Notes: generated by a model not told the origin, from the letters alone. 64,000 nucleotides of DNA from Niabella yanshanensis (GCF_034424215.1 NZ_CP139960.1:4464001-4528000); one strand, 5' to 3'. Numbered from the stretch's first letter, positions 26,605-36,141 are shown. Made by a program: numbers and translations.

Positions 26605-27750
26605 TTAAGAAACCTGTTGTATTACAGGTCTTCGCTTTTTTTGGTTTTTCTTTCTTCCCCTCCATATCAGAAACCCGGTGATCGGCATGCTGGTGGCAAT
26701 TAAACTGGCAAAGAAAGCCAGGAATTTCCCTGGTAAACCCAGTACGGCACCTACATGTATATCATAATTCATACGGGCTATTTTGTCAGATAGCGGGGCT
26801 GTTTCAAACTTACCTGCATATACCCCGTGGGTAGGTAGTTCTTTGCCGGTATATTGGTCATAGTGATAAAAATCTGCATTGAAATAGCTATCCAGGTTGT
26901 GATTGACATAACCTTCCAGGGCGTCGGCATTATCATGTGGAAATACAATGCCTACTTTATTGTCGCTTTTTTTCTGTTTCATTAAATTCATCCAGACGGT
27001 ATTAACCATTTGCTGTTTGTTCACCGATCCGGCGAGGGTGCTATCAGAAAGCGGATGTACATGCTCAGGCATGGTTTTGCCGCCGGAGGTGACAAAATAA
27101 ACTGATTTAGAGAACCATTCGAATCCCATCACAAGGCCGGTTATAGCCAGGAAAATAGCAACCCAGGTCATATAGAAGCCCAGCACATTATGAACATCGT
27201 AATTTTTCCGGCGCCATTTAGTGGTAGGTTTCCATTTAAAGCGGAAGCGCTGGCTGGCTGCCGCCTTGTTTTTAGGCCACCAGAGTATAATGCCGGTGAT
27301 CATCATGATCAGGAAGATAAGCGTAGCGATAGATATGATCATCCTTCCGGTTTGCCCCAACCAAAGTTCGTAATGCCCCATGGTGATTACCCTGAAGAAA
27401 TCACGGCTCATGTCTTTTACCTTCTGCACCTCACCGGTGTAAGGGTTTACAAATATCTGGTAGTATATTTCTTCATCATAATAGTAGGCCAGGGCAGCAT
27501 CGCGGGCGCCCAGGTACTCGATAGACACGGTTTCTTTACCGTTCAGGTATTTATCTACAGAGTCTTTTAATACGGTAGGAGGGAGATAGGAGTTGCCTGT
27601 TTTATTGATAAACCTATAGGCCTGGGTGGCATGGCTGATCTCTCTTTCAAAAGCCAGGATGCAGCCGGTAATGCCTAGCCATACTACAATGATACCTGAA
27701 GCGAGACCCAGCCACAAGTGCAGCTTTCCGATAGTTTTCTTAAGCGTCAT
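26605..27750 (-). CDS. PepSY-associated transmembrane protein
   Basis: This 381-residue inner-membrane protein of the PepSY_TM family starts LHLWLGLASGIIVVWLGITGCILAFERE. It has further helices at about 138-160, 195-217 and 335-360, with conserved histidines such as LHLWLG and YDVHNVLG that could bind haem, and periplasmic PepSY-type regions between. Such proteins occur beside siderophore TonB receptors and may act as ferric-siderophore reductases. The TonB receptor lies just upstream on the same strand, separated by 131 bases with a strong hairpin. Role in iron release is inference. Confidence 0.85.
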   Translation of the reverse strand: MTLKKTIGKLHLWLGLASGIIVVWLGITGCILAFEREISHATQAYRFINKTGNSYLPPTVLKDSVDKYLNGKETVSIEYLGARDAALAYYYDEEIYYQIFVNPYTGEVQKVKDMSRDFFRVITMGHYELWLGQTGRMIISIATLIFLIMMITGIILWWPKNKAAASQRFRFKWKPTTKWRRKNYDVHNVLGFYMTWVAIFLAITGLVMGFEWFSKSVYFVTSGGKTMPEHVHPLSDSTLAGSVNKQQMVNTVWMNLMKQKKSDNKVGIVFPHDNADALEGYVNHNLDSYFNADFYHYDQYTGKELPTHGVYAGKFETAPLSDKIARMNYDIHVGAVLGLPGKFLAFFASLIATSMPITGFLIWRGRKKNQKKRRPVIQQVS

Positions 27751-27764
27751 ATAGTTTCTTAAAC

Positions 27765-27801
27765 GTAACTGAGGCTGTCCATCGCAGGCAGCCTCAGTTA
27801 C
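27765..27801 (-). promoter_or_regulatory. 13-bp intercistronic hairpin between TonB receptor and PepSY gene
   Basis: GTAACTGAGGCTG pairs perfectly with CAGCCTCAGTTAC around an 11-base loop. On the reverse strand it lies after the receptor stop and 14 bases before the PepSY start. Only a short TTT follows, so full termination is doubtful. It may reduce read-through or stabilise the receptor mRNA. Confidence 0.6.
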
Positions 27802-27881
27802 ACTAATTATTATAAATTATACCGGTCCATTCCGATCAGCTCTCACACTGCTGTTCAAATTTAAATGTATTCACCGGATGA

Positions 27882-30311
27882 TTAAAAAGAATAAGTAACC
27901 GATAGTCTCGCATTTCTTGGAGGTTCTGCCTGGTAATAGTAGGCTTCAGCAGACGTGCTCCAGTCTCCCGGTACTGTTGGACTGGCCGAATAAGAGCCGG
28001 AGAACAGGTATTTGTCCAGTATATTGAAAACATTCAGCGTTATCCTGTATTTGTTTTTAGAGTAAAAAATTCCTCCATCCACTTTAAAATAGTCTGGTAG
28101 TTGCTGACCTTCGGTAGACCAGCCTGTATAACGGTCAATTAAAGAAGTGAAACCTCCGCTAAGACCTAAGCCTTGCAGACCTCCTTTTTGAATTTCATAA
28201 GATAGCCAGGCATTTGTTGTATGCTTCGCATAGCCGGGAAGCAGCTGTCCCACAGTGTAACCCACAGCTCCCTCCGCAACCTTGGTAACCTCTGCGTCCG
28301 TAAATGCATAGTTGGCAATAGCCGTAAATCCGGGCACAATAGTACCCCTCGCATCAAATTCAATACCCCTTGCTACTTTTTCACCTAATACCATACTGTA
28401 GCCCTGGCTGGGTGAGCTGTTTACCGGGTCGCCGGTTAACTCATTTTGTTTTAAAATGCGATATACAGACAGGGTGGTGGACCATCTGTCCTCAAACCAG
28501 TTCTTTTTTAAACCCAGTTCCCAGTTGTTACCTGTGATGGGTTTTATCTTTCCGCCATTAAACAGCCGTCCGGCCTGTGGCGTAAATGCCTGGTCGTACA
28601 AAGCATAGGCTGAAAATGATTTATTGATGGAGTAGCTTAAGCCAACCCGGGGTGTAAAGCGTTTTGCTTTGGAGTATTCAACATCCACGCCATATACCTG
28701 GCTTACATCGGTGTAGCGACCTGCCAATGTTAGGCGAAGCTTCTCCTGGAAAAAAGCTATTTCATCTTGAACATAAATGCTCGAATAACGCTGCTTTTGA
28801 ATACCTCCTGCTGCTACGGCCCGTTCTTCAATGGGTTGGGTACGGTCAAAAACAGGATAGCCATTTACCGGTGGGCCGTAAGTGGGGTTGTATGGATCAA
28901 AAAGGGAGCCTATGGTGTCTAAATCGTGACTTTGCCCCCAATCGGCATAGTAGTTTTTATTAGCGGCGTCAATACCCGCCAAAACACGATGCCGGATAGT
29001 ACCCGTGTTAAATGTACCGTTTAAAAATACCTGGCCCATGGCCATTGTGCTCTTGGCGTCCCATAAGCCGATATTCCGGATAAGGCTGTCACCGGAAGGA
29101 GCAACATATGAGGGCCATGAGCTCATCCCTTTCTGATCATATCCAAAATAAGAGCCCTGCGCGGTGAGTTTCCAGTTGTCCGAAAAATTATGTTCAAATG
29201 TCAGGTAGCCACTATGATCGTTGATTTTTGTGGGTGGCAATCCTGGATTGGTATATGTGAAATGCGTCGGAAAAGTACCATATCCTTTCCTGGAAAAAAC
29301 ATAATAGGAACCTACTTCTGTCATGCGCGCAAACTGGCCATTGTATTCCAGCGTCAGTTTTGACCTTTCGTCAAGCTGGTAAGAAATAACCGGGGCTATC
29401 ACGAAGCGGTTGTTATATTCATAATCACGCTGTGAGCCCCTGTTCTGCGCCGCAACATTAAGGCGGTACAACAGTTTCTTGTTCTTGCTTAAAGCTCCAT
29501 CCAGGTCAAGACTACCCCTGTACAAGTCAAAGCTCCCTAAAGTGAAATTCACTTCACCCCTGGTCTCTCCCGTAGGTTTTTTGGTAACCACGTTATATAA
29601 GCCGCTCGGGTCCCCGTTGGCCAGCATAAACCCTGCAGGACCTTTTACAAATTCGATCCTGTCTACAAAGCTCATGTCTTCGGTTAAAGGTCCCCAGTAA
29701 GAAGCCACTACGTTCATGCCGTTTCTAAAAGCCTGGATCTGAGAACCCCTGGCGACGATATTGGTATACAGGTCGCCCCAGTGTTCTGAACGCGCCGTTC
29801 CGCTTACATTTCGGATCAATCCGTCGCTCATGCTGATGACTTGCTGGCCGGCTAATACCTTGGAAGTTACTACCTGTACATTTTGCGACAATTCTATCAG
29901 CGGGGTTTGCACACGCAGCGAATTGGAAGCTGTATTAACATGGATGCCATTTTTATGCCCCACCACAATAACTTCGTTCAGGTTGGTAGCGCTAATGCTT
30001 AGCTGGAGTTCAATTTTGCTCGTTTGTCCTGCTGTCACAGTTACCTGTTTTTCTGTGTCGTCGTGACCTATCAGCGAAATACGCACTGTGTAATCACCCG
30101 GTGCCAGTCTGTTAAAACTAAAATATCCTGATTCATTAGTAATCGTGGACTGCCCTGTGCCAGCCAACTCTACGGTAACGCCTTGTGCTTCATCGTTATC
30201 GCTGGTAGTTATTTTCCCGCTTATTTTCCCCGTTCCCGGTTGGGCCAGGGCTGGGGTGGCGCTTGTAAGCAATACGAATATTGCCGCCAGTAATGATTTG
30301 ATCGCTGTCAT
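27882..30311 (-). CDS. TonB-dependent siderophore receptor
   Basis: This is an 809-residue outer-membrane receptor. It has a signal peptide (cleavage after about residue 23, PALAQ), a carboxypeptidase-regulatory-like domain (about 27-105), a plug domain (about 110-235) and a 22-strand barrel ending in the aromatic RLSVTYSF. The TonB-box-like segment is LNEVIVVGH. The plug shows NVQVVTSKVLAGQQ and EFVKGPAGFMLANGDPSGLYN, characteristic of the siderophore receptor group (FhuA/FoxA-like). With the PepSY protein it probably takes up ferric siderophores. No convincing Fur box was found upstream. Confidence 0.9.
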   Translation of the reverse strand: MTAIKSLLAAIFVLLTSATPALAQPGTGKISGKITTSDNDEAQGVTVELAGTGQSTITNESGYFSFNRLAPGDYTVRISLIGHDDTEKQVTVTAGQTSKIELQLSISATNLNEVIVVGHKNGIHVNTASNSLRVQTPLIELSQNVQVVTSKVLAGQQVISMSDGLIRNVSGTARSEHWGDLYTNIVARGSQIQAFRNGMNVVASYWGPLTEDMSFVDRIEFVKGPAGFMLANGDPSGLYNVVTKKPTGETRGEVNFTLGSFDLYRGSLDLDGALSKNKKLLYRLNVAAQNRGSQRDYEYNNRFVIAPVISYQLDERSKLTLEYNGQFARMTEVGSYYVFSRKGYGTFPTHFTYTNPGLPPTKINDHSGYLTFEHNFSDNWKLTAQGSYFGYDQKGMSSWPSYVAPSGDSLIRNIGLWDAKSTMAMGQVFLNGTFNTGTIRHRVLAGIDAANKNYYADWGQSHDLDTIGSLFDPYNPTYGPPVNGYPVFDRTQPIEERAVAAGGIQKQRYSSIYVQDEIAFFQEKLRLTLAGRYTDVSQVYGVDVEYSKAKRFTPRVGLSYSINKSFSAYALYDQAFTPQAGRLFNGGKIKPITGNNWELGLKKNWFEDRWSTTLSVYRILKQNELTGDPVNSSPSQGYSMVLGEKVARGIEFDARGTIVPGFTAIANYAFTDAEVTKVAEGAVGYTVGQLLPGYAKHTTNAWLSYEIQKGGLQGLGLSGGFTSLIDRYTGWSTEGQQLPDYFKVDGGIFYSKNKYRITLNVFNILDKYLFSGSYSASPTVPGDWSTSAEAYYYQAEPPRNARLSVTYSF

Positions 30312-30429
30312 ATAAAAAATTTCGACCGCGAAAGTACTGGTGATACGGAAAAAACATTTTCGAGATGCGGAAAAACTTATAACAACGTTTTTTTATGACT
30401 TTTCCATGATAGAAGGTTTGAATAACAGG

Positions 30430-31680
30430 CTAGCTGCCTGCACCATCAATAGAAGCATCAAGAAAGGCTTCGATGGCATTTGTAGCGTAGCCAAACATTC
30501 TGAAATGCTCAGGATGATTAGCAGAAATGATCTTTGTTTTTTCTCTTACCTGGGTCATACAATAGGTATTAATAGCTTGCTGCATCGGCAGGGTTATATA
30601 TTGTTTGGCTTCAGCTATTTTCCCGCTGAGTATGATCAGTTCGGGGTTAAACAATTGAATAAGGGTAGAAGTGCCTTTGCCGATATTTGCCCCAATGTCG
30701 GAGAGTAACTGTATGGCATACTGATCACCTTTGTTGGCCGCATCTATGATATGACTGGGGGCCAGCTCCTGTATGTCTTTGGATGATAGCTTACCTAAGA
30801 TCGAGGTGGTGCCGGTGGATATATCCTTTCTGGCTATTTTAGACAATGCCAGTCCCGACGCTACGGTTTCCAGGCAACCTCTTTTACCACAATAACATAA
30901 GTCGCCGTTTTCTATAAAAGGAATATGACCGATCTCCCCCGAAAAGCCCCAGCTGCCTTGTCTTATTTCGCCGTCCATAATGATGCCCAATCCAACGCCC
31001 CAGTCCATCAGCAGTACCAGTACGTTTTGCTTTCCCCTCGCCAGGCCATACCGGAGTTCTGCCAGCGCTGCGCCTTTCACATCATTTTGTAATACTACCG
31101 GTAATTGAAGTGTTGTCTCCAGATCCTTTTGCAGCGGCTGTTCGGTTTGGTCAAGCAGGTAGGTATAATTCTCACCCAGCCCCTGCGAAATAAGTCCCGG
31201 CATACCGATACTGCAGGCTATGATCCGCTCCCTGGGTATTTTTACAGAACCAAGTAGCGCCTTCACTGCACTATGGATATGATTGCAAAAGTCTTTGCGG
31301 CTATTGCCCAGCTGGAGCGTAATATTTTTAATGCTGGTTACAATGTTAAAGTTATTATCTACAATGGCCAGTCTTGTTGTAAACAGCTCTACGTCTATAC
31401 AGATCGTAAAAAATGACTGATCCCGGCAGGCATAAAGATCTGGCTTTCTGCCCCCGATAGAAGCTCCCTTACCCTTTTTTTCAATCCATTTTTCTTTCAC
31501 CAGGCGGGAGAGCATAGCAGCTAAAACAGGGGTGCTGATGTCCAGGGCTTTGGTTAACGCAGTAACCGGCATCGGTCCGCTGATATGCAAAAGCCGCAAT
31601 AACTTAAAAGAAATAAGTTCCTGCTTGCTAACCCGCGTCTTTTTTACTAATGGATTTTTGGCAAGTAGATCAATATTCAT
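30430..31680 (-). CDS. ROK family transcriptional regulator
   Basis: The 416 residues comprise an N-terminal winged helix-turn-helix (about 20-85, PMPVTALTKALDISTPVLAAML) and a ROK sugar-kinase-like domain. The latter has the zinc motif CYCGKRGCLE (about 260) and a GEIGHIPF segment before it, which sits at the sugar-binding site. Family members (NagC, XylR, Mlc) repress sugar genes and respond to sugars or sugar phosphates. It is divergent from the Gfo/Idh/MocA oxidoreductase and DUF1080 genes, which are its likely targets, and the very AT-rich 225-base gap between them is where an operator would be. Confidence 0.88.
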   Translation of the reverse strand: MNIDLLAKNPLVKKTRVSKQELISFKLLRLLHISGPMPVTALTKALDISTPVLAAMLSRLVKEKWIEKKGKGASIGGRKPDLYACRDQSFFTICIDVELFTTRLAIVDNNFNIVTSIKNITLQLGNSRKDFCNHIHSAVKALLGSVKIPRERIIACSIGMPGLISQGLGENYTYLLDQTEQPLQKDLETTLQLPVVLQNDVKGAALAELRYGLARGKQNVLVLLMDWGVGLGIIMDGEIRQGSWGFSGEIGHIPFIENGDLCYCGKRGCLETVASGLALSKIARKDISTGTTSILGKLSSKDIQELAPSHIIDAANKGDQYAIQLLSDIGANIGKGTSTLIQLFNPELIILSGKIAEAKQYITLPMQQAINTYCMTQVREKTKIISANHPEHFRMFGYATNAIEAFLDASIDGAGS

Positions 31681-31735
31681 TTGATAAAATATTTATTATC
31701 TAACAAAACTTTATATAATTATTTATAAAACAAAA

Positions 31736-31746
31736 TTATTTAATAA
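31736..31746. promoter_or_regulatory. Palindrome in the ROK/oxidoreductase divergent gap, possible operator
   Basis: TTATT-T-AATAA is a perfect 11-base palindrome, reminiscent of AT-rich ROK operators. The whole gap 31681-31760 is extremely AT-rich, so chance symmetry is likely and the call is weak. Confidence 0.2.
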
Positions 31747-31905
31747 AAAAAATATATGAAGATGATTTTGTAGTTTGATTTATTTGGTAATATTGTTGCC
31801 GTTTGCGATACATATGTTTTTTGTAATAAAGGTCCTGGGGGCATTTTAAATGCTGTTCTGCGATCAGTAATTCCGGCTATCTACTAACTATAATGATAAT
31901 TAATT

Positions 31906-33267
31906 ATGAGCAATCATTCGAACGAAGCACGCCGCAGTTTTTTAAAGAAGCTGATGTTGACATCCGGTGCTGTTGCCACAGGTGGTTACCTGAGCGCTTC
32001 TGAAACGGAGACGAGGAAGATTATAGGTCTTACACGCAATAGTACCTTTGGCGCTAACGATAAGGTCAATGTCGCATTAATCGGCGCCGGTAGTATGGGA
32101 AGCGGCGATCTGAATACTGCGTTACAGGTACCAGGGGTGAAAATGGTAGCTGCCTGCGATTTGTACACCGGCAGGCTGGAGACAGCTAAAAAGAAATGGG
32201 GTAATGAAATATTTACTACTAAAAGTTATAAAGAGATATTAAACCGGAACGATATAGACGCTGTTATTATCGCCACGCCCGATCACTGGCACCAGCAAAT
32301 ATCGATAGATGCTATGAATGCGGGTAAGCATGTGTATTGTGAGAAGCCTATGGTACATAGTGTAGAGGAAGGCCCTGCTGTTATTGCAGCACAAAAGAAA
32401 ACGGGCAAAGTATTCCAGGTAGGAAGCCAGGGTGTATCCTCTCTGGGAAATGAAAAAGCTAAAGAACTATTGAAGGCTGGTGCGATTGGCGAATTAAATT
32501 ATGCAGAAGGCTTTTGGGCCCGGAGAGACCCTCTTTCTGTCTGGCAATATCCTGTTCCTGCCGATGCTTCGGAGCAGACGGTAGAATGGGACGCTTATAT
32601 TAGCAATACCACTAAAAGGCCTTTTGATAAGTTGCGCTTTTTCCGATGGAGAAATTACAACGATTACGGCACGGGTATGGCCGGCGATCTGTATGTGCAT
32701 TTATTTTCCAGCCTTCATTTTATAACAGATTCCTTCGGACCTGACCGTATCTATTCAACCGGAGGTCTTCGTTTCTGGGATGATGGCCGTGAATGCCCGG
32801 ATATGCAGCTCGGTGCTTTTGATTATCCCAAAACAGCAGTTCACCCCGCTTTTAATTTATCACTGCGATGCAACTTCGTTGATGGTACCAGTGGTAATAC
32901 TTACCTGAAACTGGTAGGCAGCGAAGGCTCTATGGATGTTACCTGGGATAGTGTTACATTAAAGAAGAATAATTTTTCAGATAGCGGAGATCCTTTTCTT
33001 CAGAAGCAAAAAGGTTCGGGCGAAGAACCCCGCAAAAAGATCCTGCCTCCTTTGGTTACAACCTATAAGGCAGAAGAAGGGTATAAAGGTGGTCCCTACG
33101 ATCATATGGTGAATTTTTTTACCGCTATTCGTAAAGGCAGTAATAAGGGTATTGCTGAAGATGCAGTTTTTGGGTATCGCGCAGCTGCTCCCGCTTTATT
33201 GTGTAACGATAGCCTGAGAGAAAGAAAGCCGCTTCAATGGGATCCGGTTCATATGAAGAAGGTGTAA
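31906..33267 (+). CDS. Tat-exported Gfo/Idh/MocA family oxidoreductase
   Basis: This 453-residue NAD(P)-dependent oxidoreductase begins with a twin-arginine signal (ARRSFLKKL, then a hydrophobic stretch to about residue 27). It continues with a Rossmann fold containing ALIGAGSMGSGD (about 56-67) and the hallmark CEKP (HVYCEKPM, about residue 147), then the GFO/IDH C-terminal alpha/beta domain. Members oxidise or rearrange sugars and cyclitols, often with tightly bound cofactor when exported. The DUF1080 gene downstream suggests a 3-keto-sugar pathway in the periplasm. Regulation by the adjacent ROK protein is inferred. Confidence 0.9.
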   Translation: MSNHSNEARRSFLKKLMLTSGAVATGGYLSASETETRKIIGLTRNSTFGANDKVNVALIGAGSMGSGDLNTALQVPGVKMVAACDLYTGRLETAKKKWGNEIFTTKSYKEILNRNDIDAVIIATPDHWHQQISIDAMNAGKHVYCEKPMVHSVEEGPAVIAAQKKTGKVFQVGSQGVSSLGNEKAKELLKAGAIGELNYAEGFWARRDPLSVWQYPVPADASEQTVEWDAYISNTTKRPFDKLRFFRWRNYNDYGTGMAGDLYVHLFSSLHFITDSFGPDRIYSTGGLRFWDDGRECPDMQLGAFDYPKTAVHPAFNLSLRCNFVDGTSGNTYLKLVGSEGSMDVTWDSVTLKKNNFSDSGDPFLQKQKGSGEEPRKKILPPLVTTYKAEEGYKGGPYDHMVNFFTAIRKGSNKGIAEDAVFGYRAAAPALLCNDSLRERKPLQWDPVHMKKV

Positions 33268-33334
33268 TTATCGTATAAAAGAGATACTAAACCCGCTTGC
33301 CGCATATATCGGGCAGGCAACAAAAAATAAACAG

Positions 33335-34066
33335 ATGAAGTTATTATTATTGAGTACGATCGCTATCACTTCAGGTATTATGGTTAATAATGAGCCCGCT
33401 CCCGTAAAAAAGATAGAGTATACAAATGTAGTTCCGCCTGCAAAAGGCAAATGGCAAACTTTGTTTGATGGTAAAACCCTGAAAGGCTGGCATGGGTATA
33501 ATAAGGGAAATGCAAAAGTAGGCAACTGGATCGTTGTTGACGACGCCCTGGTTTGCCTGGGCGCATCGGCTCATGATACCGGAGGTGATATTGTAACGGA
33601 TCAGCAGTATGAAAATTTTGAGCTGGAATGGGACTGGAAAGTAGATAAGGGTAGCAACAGCGGGGTGATGTACCATGTGGTAGAAGATCCTAAGTTTAAA
33701 GGTCCTTATGAAACGGGTCCTGAATACCAGATCATTGATGATGTAAATTTCCCCGGGAAGCTGGAAGACTGGCAGCAGGCAGGTGCTGACTATGCGATGC
33801 ATACGGCCAACGCCAATAAAAAACTAAAGCCGGTAGGAGAGTGGAATCATAGCAGGATCATTTTTAATAAGGGACAGGTAGAACATTGGCTGAACGGTAA
33901 AAAGATTGTGGCGTTTGAAGCCTGGACAGATGAGTGGCATCAAAAGCGCAGTACCGGTAAATGGAAGACCTATCCTGATTATGGAAAAGCAAAAAAAGGG
34001 TTGATCGCTTTACAGGATCATGGTAATAAAGCCTATTATAAAAATATCCGGGTTAGAGCGCTGTAG
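33335..34066 (+). CDS. DUF1080 (3-keto-disaccharide hydrolase-like) protein
   Basis: This 243-residue exported protein has a short hydrophobic N-terminus and one DUF1080 domain, a concanavalin-like beta sandwich. Diagnostic motifs are WQTLFDGKTLKGWHGY (about 43-58), SNSGVMYHV, the GPEYQIIDD segment and ALQDHGNKAYYKNIRVR at the end. Some DUF1080 proteins cleave 3-keto-glycosides formed by partner oxidoreductases, which fits the Gfo/Idh/MocA gene 67 bases upstream. The particular sugar is unknown. Confidence 0.88.
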   Translation: MKLLLLSTIAITSGIMVNNEPAPVKKIEYTNVVPPAKGKWQTLFDGKTLKGWHGYNKGNAKVGNWIVVDDALVCLGASAHDTGGDIVTDQQYENFELEWDWKVDKGSNSGVMYHVVEDPKFKGPYETGPEYQIIDDVNFPGKLEDWQQAGADYAMHTANANKKLKPVGEWNHSRIIFNKGQVEHWLNGKKIVAFEAWTDEWHQKRSTGKWKTYPDYGKAKKGLIALQDHGNKAYYKNIRVRAL

Positions 34067-34149
34067 CAAGTGTTAAAAGATCATGAAGGCCTGTTTCATT
34101 GCTGTTTTTACCTTAATTTCAGGAAACTTTTAAACATTCCCGAATAGTT

Positions 34150-34914
34150 ATGGAGCAGCCGCAGATTAAAAACAGGAACACTGGTGTTTATCTTTTAGGT
34201 TTAGGATTGATTGCCATTGCAATGGTAATAGGTGCTTATGTGCTCGCGGGAGCCTATAAGTATAAATTCAAAAAACAGGAAACCATAAGAGTTACGGGCA
34301 GTGCCGGTAAAGATTTTATCAGTGACCTGATTGCCTGGAATGGCAGTTATAGCCGTAAGGCCTTTGACCTAAAGGAGGCCTATGCTTTGATAAAAACTGA
34401 TGAGCAGAATGTAAAAAGCTACCTGGTAAGCAAGGGGGTGAAGCCTAATGAGATGATCTTCTCTTCGGTTAAAATTGATAAGCAGTTTGATACTAAATAT
34501 AATGAGGAGGGGCGTATGACCGGCTCTGAGTTTACGGGTTATAATCTCACCCAAAATGTAAAAGTAGAGTCGAAGGATATACCTAAAGTAGAAGGCCTGG
34601 CCCGCGAAATTACCGGGCTGATTGAAACCGGTATTGAACTGAACTCGCCTGAACCATTATATTTTTATACCAAGCTGGCTGACCTGAAACTGGATCTCCT
34701 GGATAAGGCAGCAGAGGATGCAAGAAAACGAGCTGATATCATTGCTGAAAAAACAGGTGGTAAAATTGTCAGTGTGAGTAAGGCCAATATGGGTATTTTT
34801 CAGATTACCGGTCAGAATAGTAATGAGGACTACAGCTACGGTGGAGCATTTAACACTTCCTCTAAAAATAAAACGGCCAGTATCACTGTTAATCTCGAAT
34901 GTACGGTTAAATAG
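34150..34914 (+). CDS. SIMPL domain (DUF541) membrane-anchored protein
   Basis: This 254-residue protein has one N-terminal membrane segment (about 14-38) and a periplasmic SIMPL/DUF541 domain. The domain starts ETIRVTGSAGKDFISD and includes LADLKLDLLDKAAEDARKRADIIAEKTGGKI, the family's most conserved helix. Some members form oligomeric barrels and take part in stress resistance; the molecular role is poorly known. A bidirectional-looking terminator follows. Confidence 0.85.
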   Translation: MEQPQIKNRNTGVYLLGLGLIAIAMVIGAYVLAGAYKYKFKKQETIRVTGSAGKDFISDLIAWNGSYSRKAFDLKEAYALIKTDEQNVKSYLVSKGVKPNEMIFSSVKIDKQFDTKYNEEGRMTGSEFTGYNLTQNVKVESKDIPKVEGLAREITGLIETGIELNSPEPLYFYTKLADLKLDLLDKAAEDARKRADIIAEKTGGKIVSVSKANMGIFQITGQNSNEDYSYGGAFNTSSKNKTASITVNLECTVK

Positions 34915-34971
34915 GTGGCTTATTAACTATACCTGTGAAACTAATTAATGATCTTACTTCTTATAAAATGC

Positions 34972-34999
34972 AAAGCCGGCTCCAATCGGGCCGGCTTTT
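34972..34999 (+). terminator. Rho-independent terminator after SIMPL gene
   Basis: AAAGCCGGC pairs perfectly with GCCGGCTTT around a 9-base loop and ends in TTTT. It lies between convergent genes and could also serve the outer-membrane barrel gene on the other strand. Confidence 0.85.
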
Positions 35000-35027
35000 A
35001 GTATTGACATAGGATAAAAATCGTTGG

Positions 35028-35603
35028 TTATTTACGGGTCATGTCGTCTCTCAGGGATTTAATTTTTGATGTAGGTAAATAGATCTGGAAGCCAAGACCT
35101 AAATTAGGTTTAAACGCTACGCCATTGTTGCCTGCACCGGTTGTGATATTGCCTTTAGCTAATAATTCCAATGCAATGTTTTCATTTACAAAAAAAGCTA
35201 AACCTGGTCCGATACCTGCCTCAAAGCCATTAGTGGATCTGCCGCCTCCATTGGTACCACCAATACCAGCATTAGCCTCCGCAAAAAGACGGGTTTGTTT
35301 AGGCGTATTCACCTGTTGGTCTCCGAAATAATAACGGGCCATCGGGCCTACGAAATAATTGAATGCCGGTCCGCGCCCGCGCCCTGCATCAAGCCCCAGG
35401 CTTACCTGTCCGCCAATGGCTAGGTCATCCTGTATAAACCATGCCGCTTTTGGTTCTATTTGGAGGTTGAAACTTTTTTCGTTCGTATTACCTCCCATGC
35501 TGGCAATATTACCACCAATTAAATAATAACCTTTCTGTGTTTGTGCTTTTGAAACAATGCCGGTCAGGCAAAAAGCTGTTGCCAAGAAGAATATTTTTTT
35601 CAT
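35028..35603 (-). CDS. Outer-membrane beta-barrel protein (OmpA-like barrel only)
   Basis: This 191-residue protein has a signal peptide (cleavage after about 20, VSKAQ) and roughly eight amphipathic strands, rich in Gly and aromatic residues (YLIGGNIAS, AIGGQVSLGL, GPMARYYFG, PNLGLGFQIYLP). No peptidoglycan-binding domain follows. It is probably a small structural or lipid-associated barrel of the outer membrane; function unknown. Confidence 0.75.
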   Translation of the reverse strand: MKKIFFLATAFCLTGIVSKAQTQKGYYLIGGNIASMGGNTNEKSFNLQIEPKAAWFIQDDLAIGGQVSLGLDAGRGRGPAFNYFVGPMARYYFGDQQVNTPKQTRLFAEANAGIGGTNGGGRSTNGFEAGIGPGLAFFVNENIALELLAKGNITTGAGNNGVAFKPNLGLGFQIYLPTSKIKSLRDDMTRK

Positions 35604-35647
35604 AATTACGGTTTTAACCTCACGGTTTGCAATAACTGTGCCGCAAA

Positions 35648-35674
35648 TAAAAACCCGGTTCGTTAAAACCGGGT
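35648..35674 (-). terminator. Reverse-strand terminator after the 146-residue gene
   Basis: On the reverse strand ACCCGGTT pairs with AACCGGGT around a 6-base loop, followed by TTTTTAT. It lies 27 bases after the stop at 35701. Confidence 0.85.
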
Positions 35675-35700
35675 CTATACTTAAAAATGTCTCTTAAACA

Positions 35701-36141
35701 CTACGCAAGCTGAGCAACTCTTTTTCTTTCTGTGGGTGCTGCTGCACTCCTTTCTTCAACACTACGCTCAAATCTTGTCGCCGTCCACACGTGATCTAAC
35801 TCAACGCTGTCCATGCTGGCATACCCATCCTTGGTTAATTTATTCCAGCTTCGGTCACGATTAAGATCGGTAACGATCTTAGAAGTAGTTTTAGGGTACG
35901 CAATCCAAAACTTTGTGTTCTCTTTTAATGAAGGCATCACATCCGTTAAAATACCATTCAGTTGATTTTCATTTACGGCAAATACCAAAGCGAAGTCAAG
36001 TTTCCTTGATCTTAATAATGGTGTCATGTTTTTTGCGAATGAAAGCTTGCTGAACTGTTTTTCGATAGAAGATGGTAAGCCCTGAATTAAAAGATTCTTT
36101 TCGTCTGCGTACTGTAGTTTTTCAAAAACTGTTTGAATCAT
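35701..36141 (-). CDS. Conserved hypothetical protein (DUF3052-like)
   Basis: This 146-residue soluble protein has no signal peptide. An alpha/beta region includes LDFALVFAVNEN, KFWIAYPKTTSKIVTDLNRD and LDHVWTATRFER, resembling DUF3052-type Rossmann-like proteins of unknown function common in Bacteroidota. The C-terminal tail is low complexity (Ala/Glu/Arg rich). It has its own terminator and a good -7 box upstream, so it is monocistronic. Confidence 0.65.
   Translation of the reverse strand: MIQTVFEKLQYADEKNLLIQGLPSSIEKQFSKLSFAKNMTPLLRSRKLDFALVFAVNENQLNGILTDVMPSLKENTKFWIAYPKTTSKIVTDLNRDRSWNKLTKDGYASMDSVELDHVWTATRFERSVEERSAAAPTERKRVAQLA

Noticed and set aside
30312-30429. Fur box upstream of the siderophore receptor
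   Set aside because: No convincing GATAAT-type inverted hexamers; only AT-rich sequence was seen.
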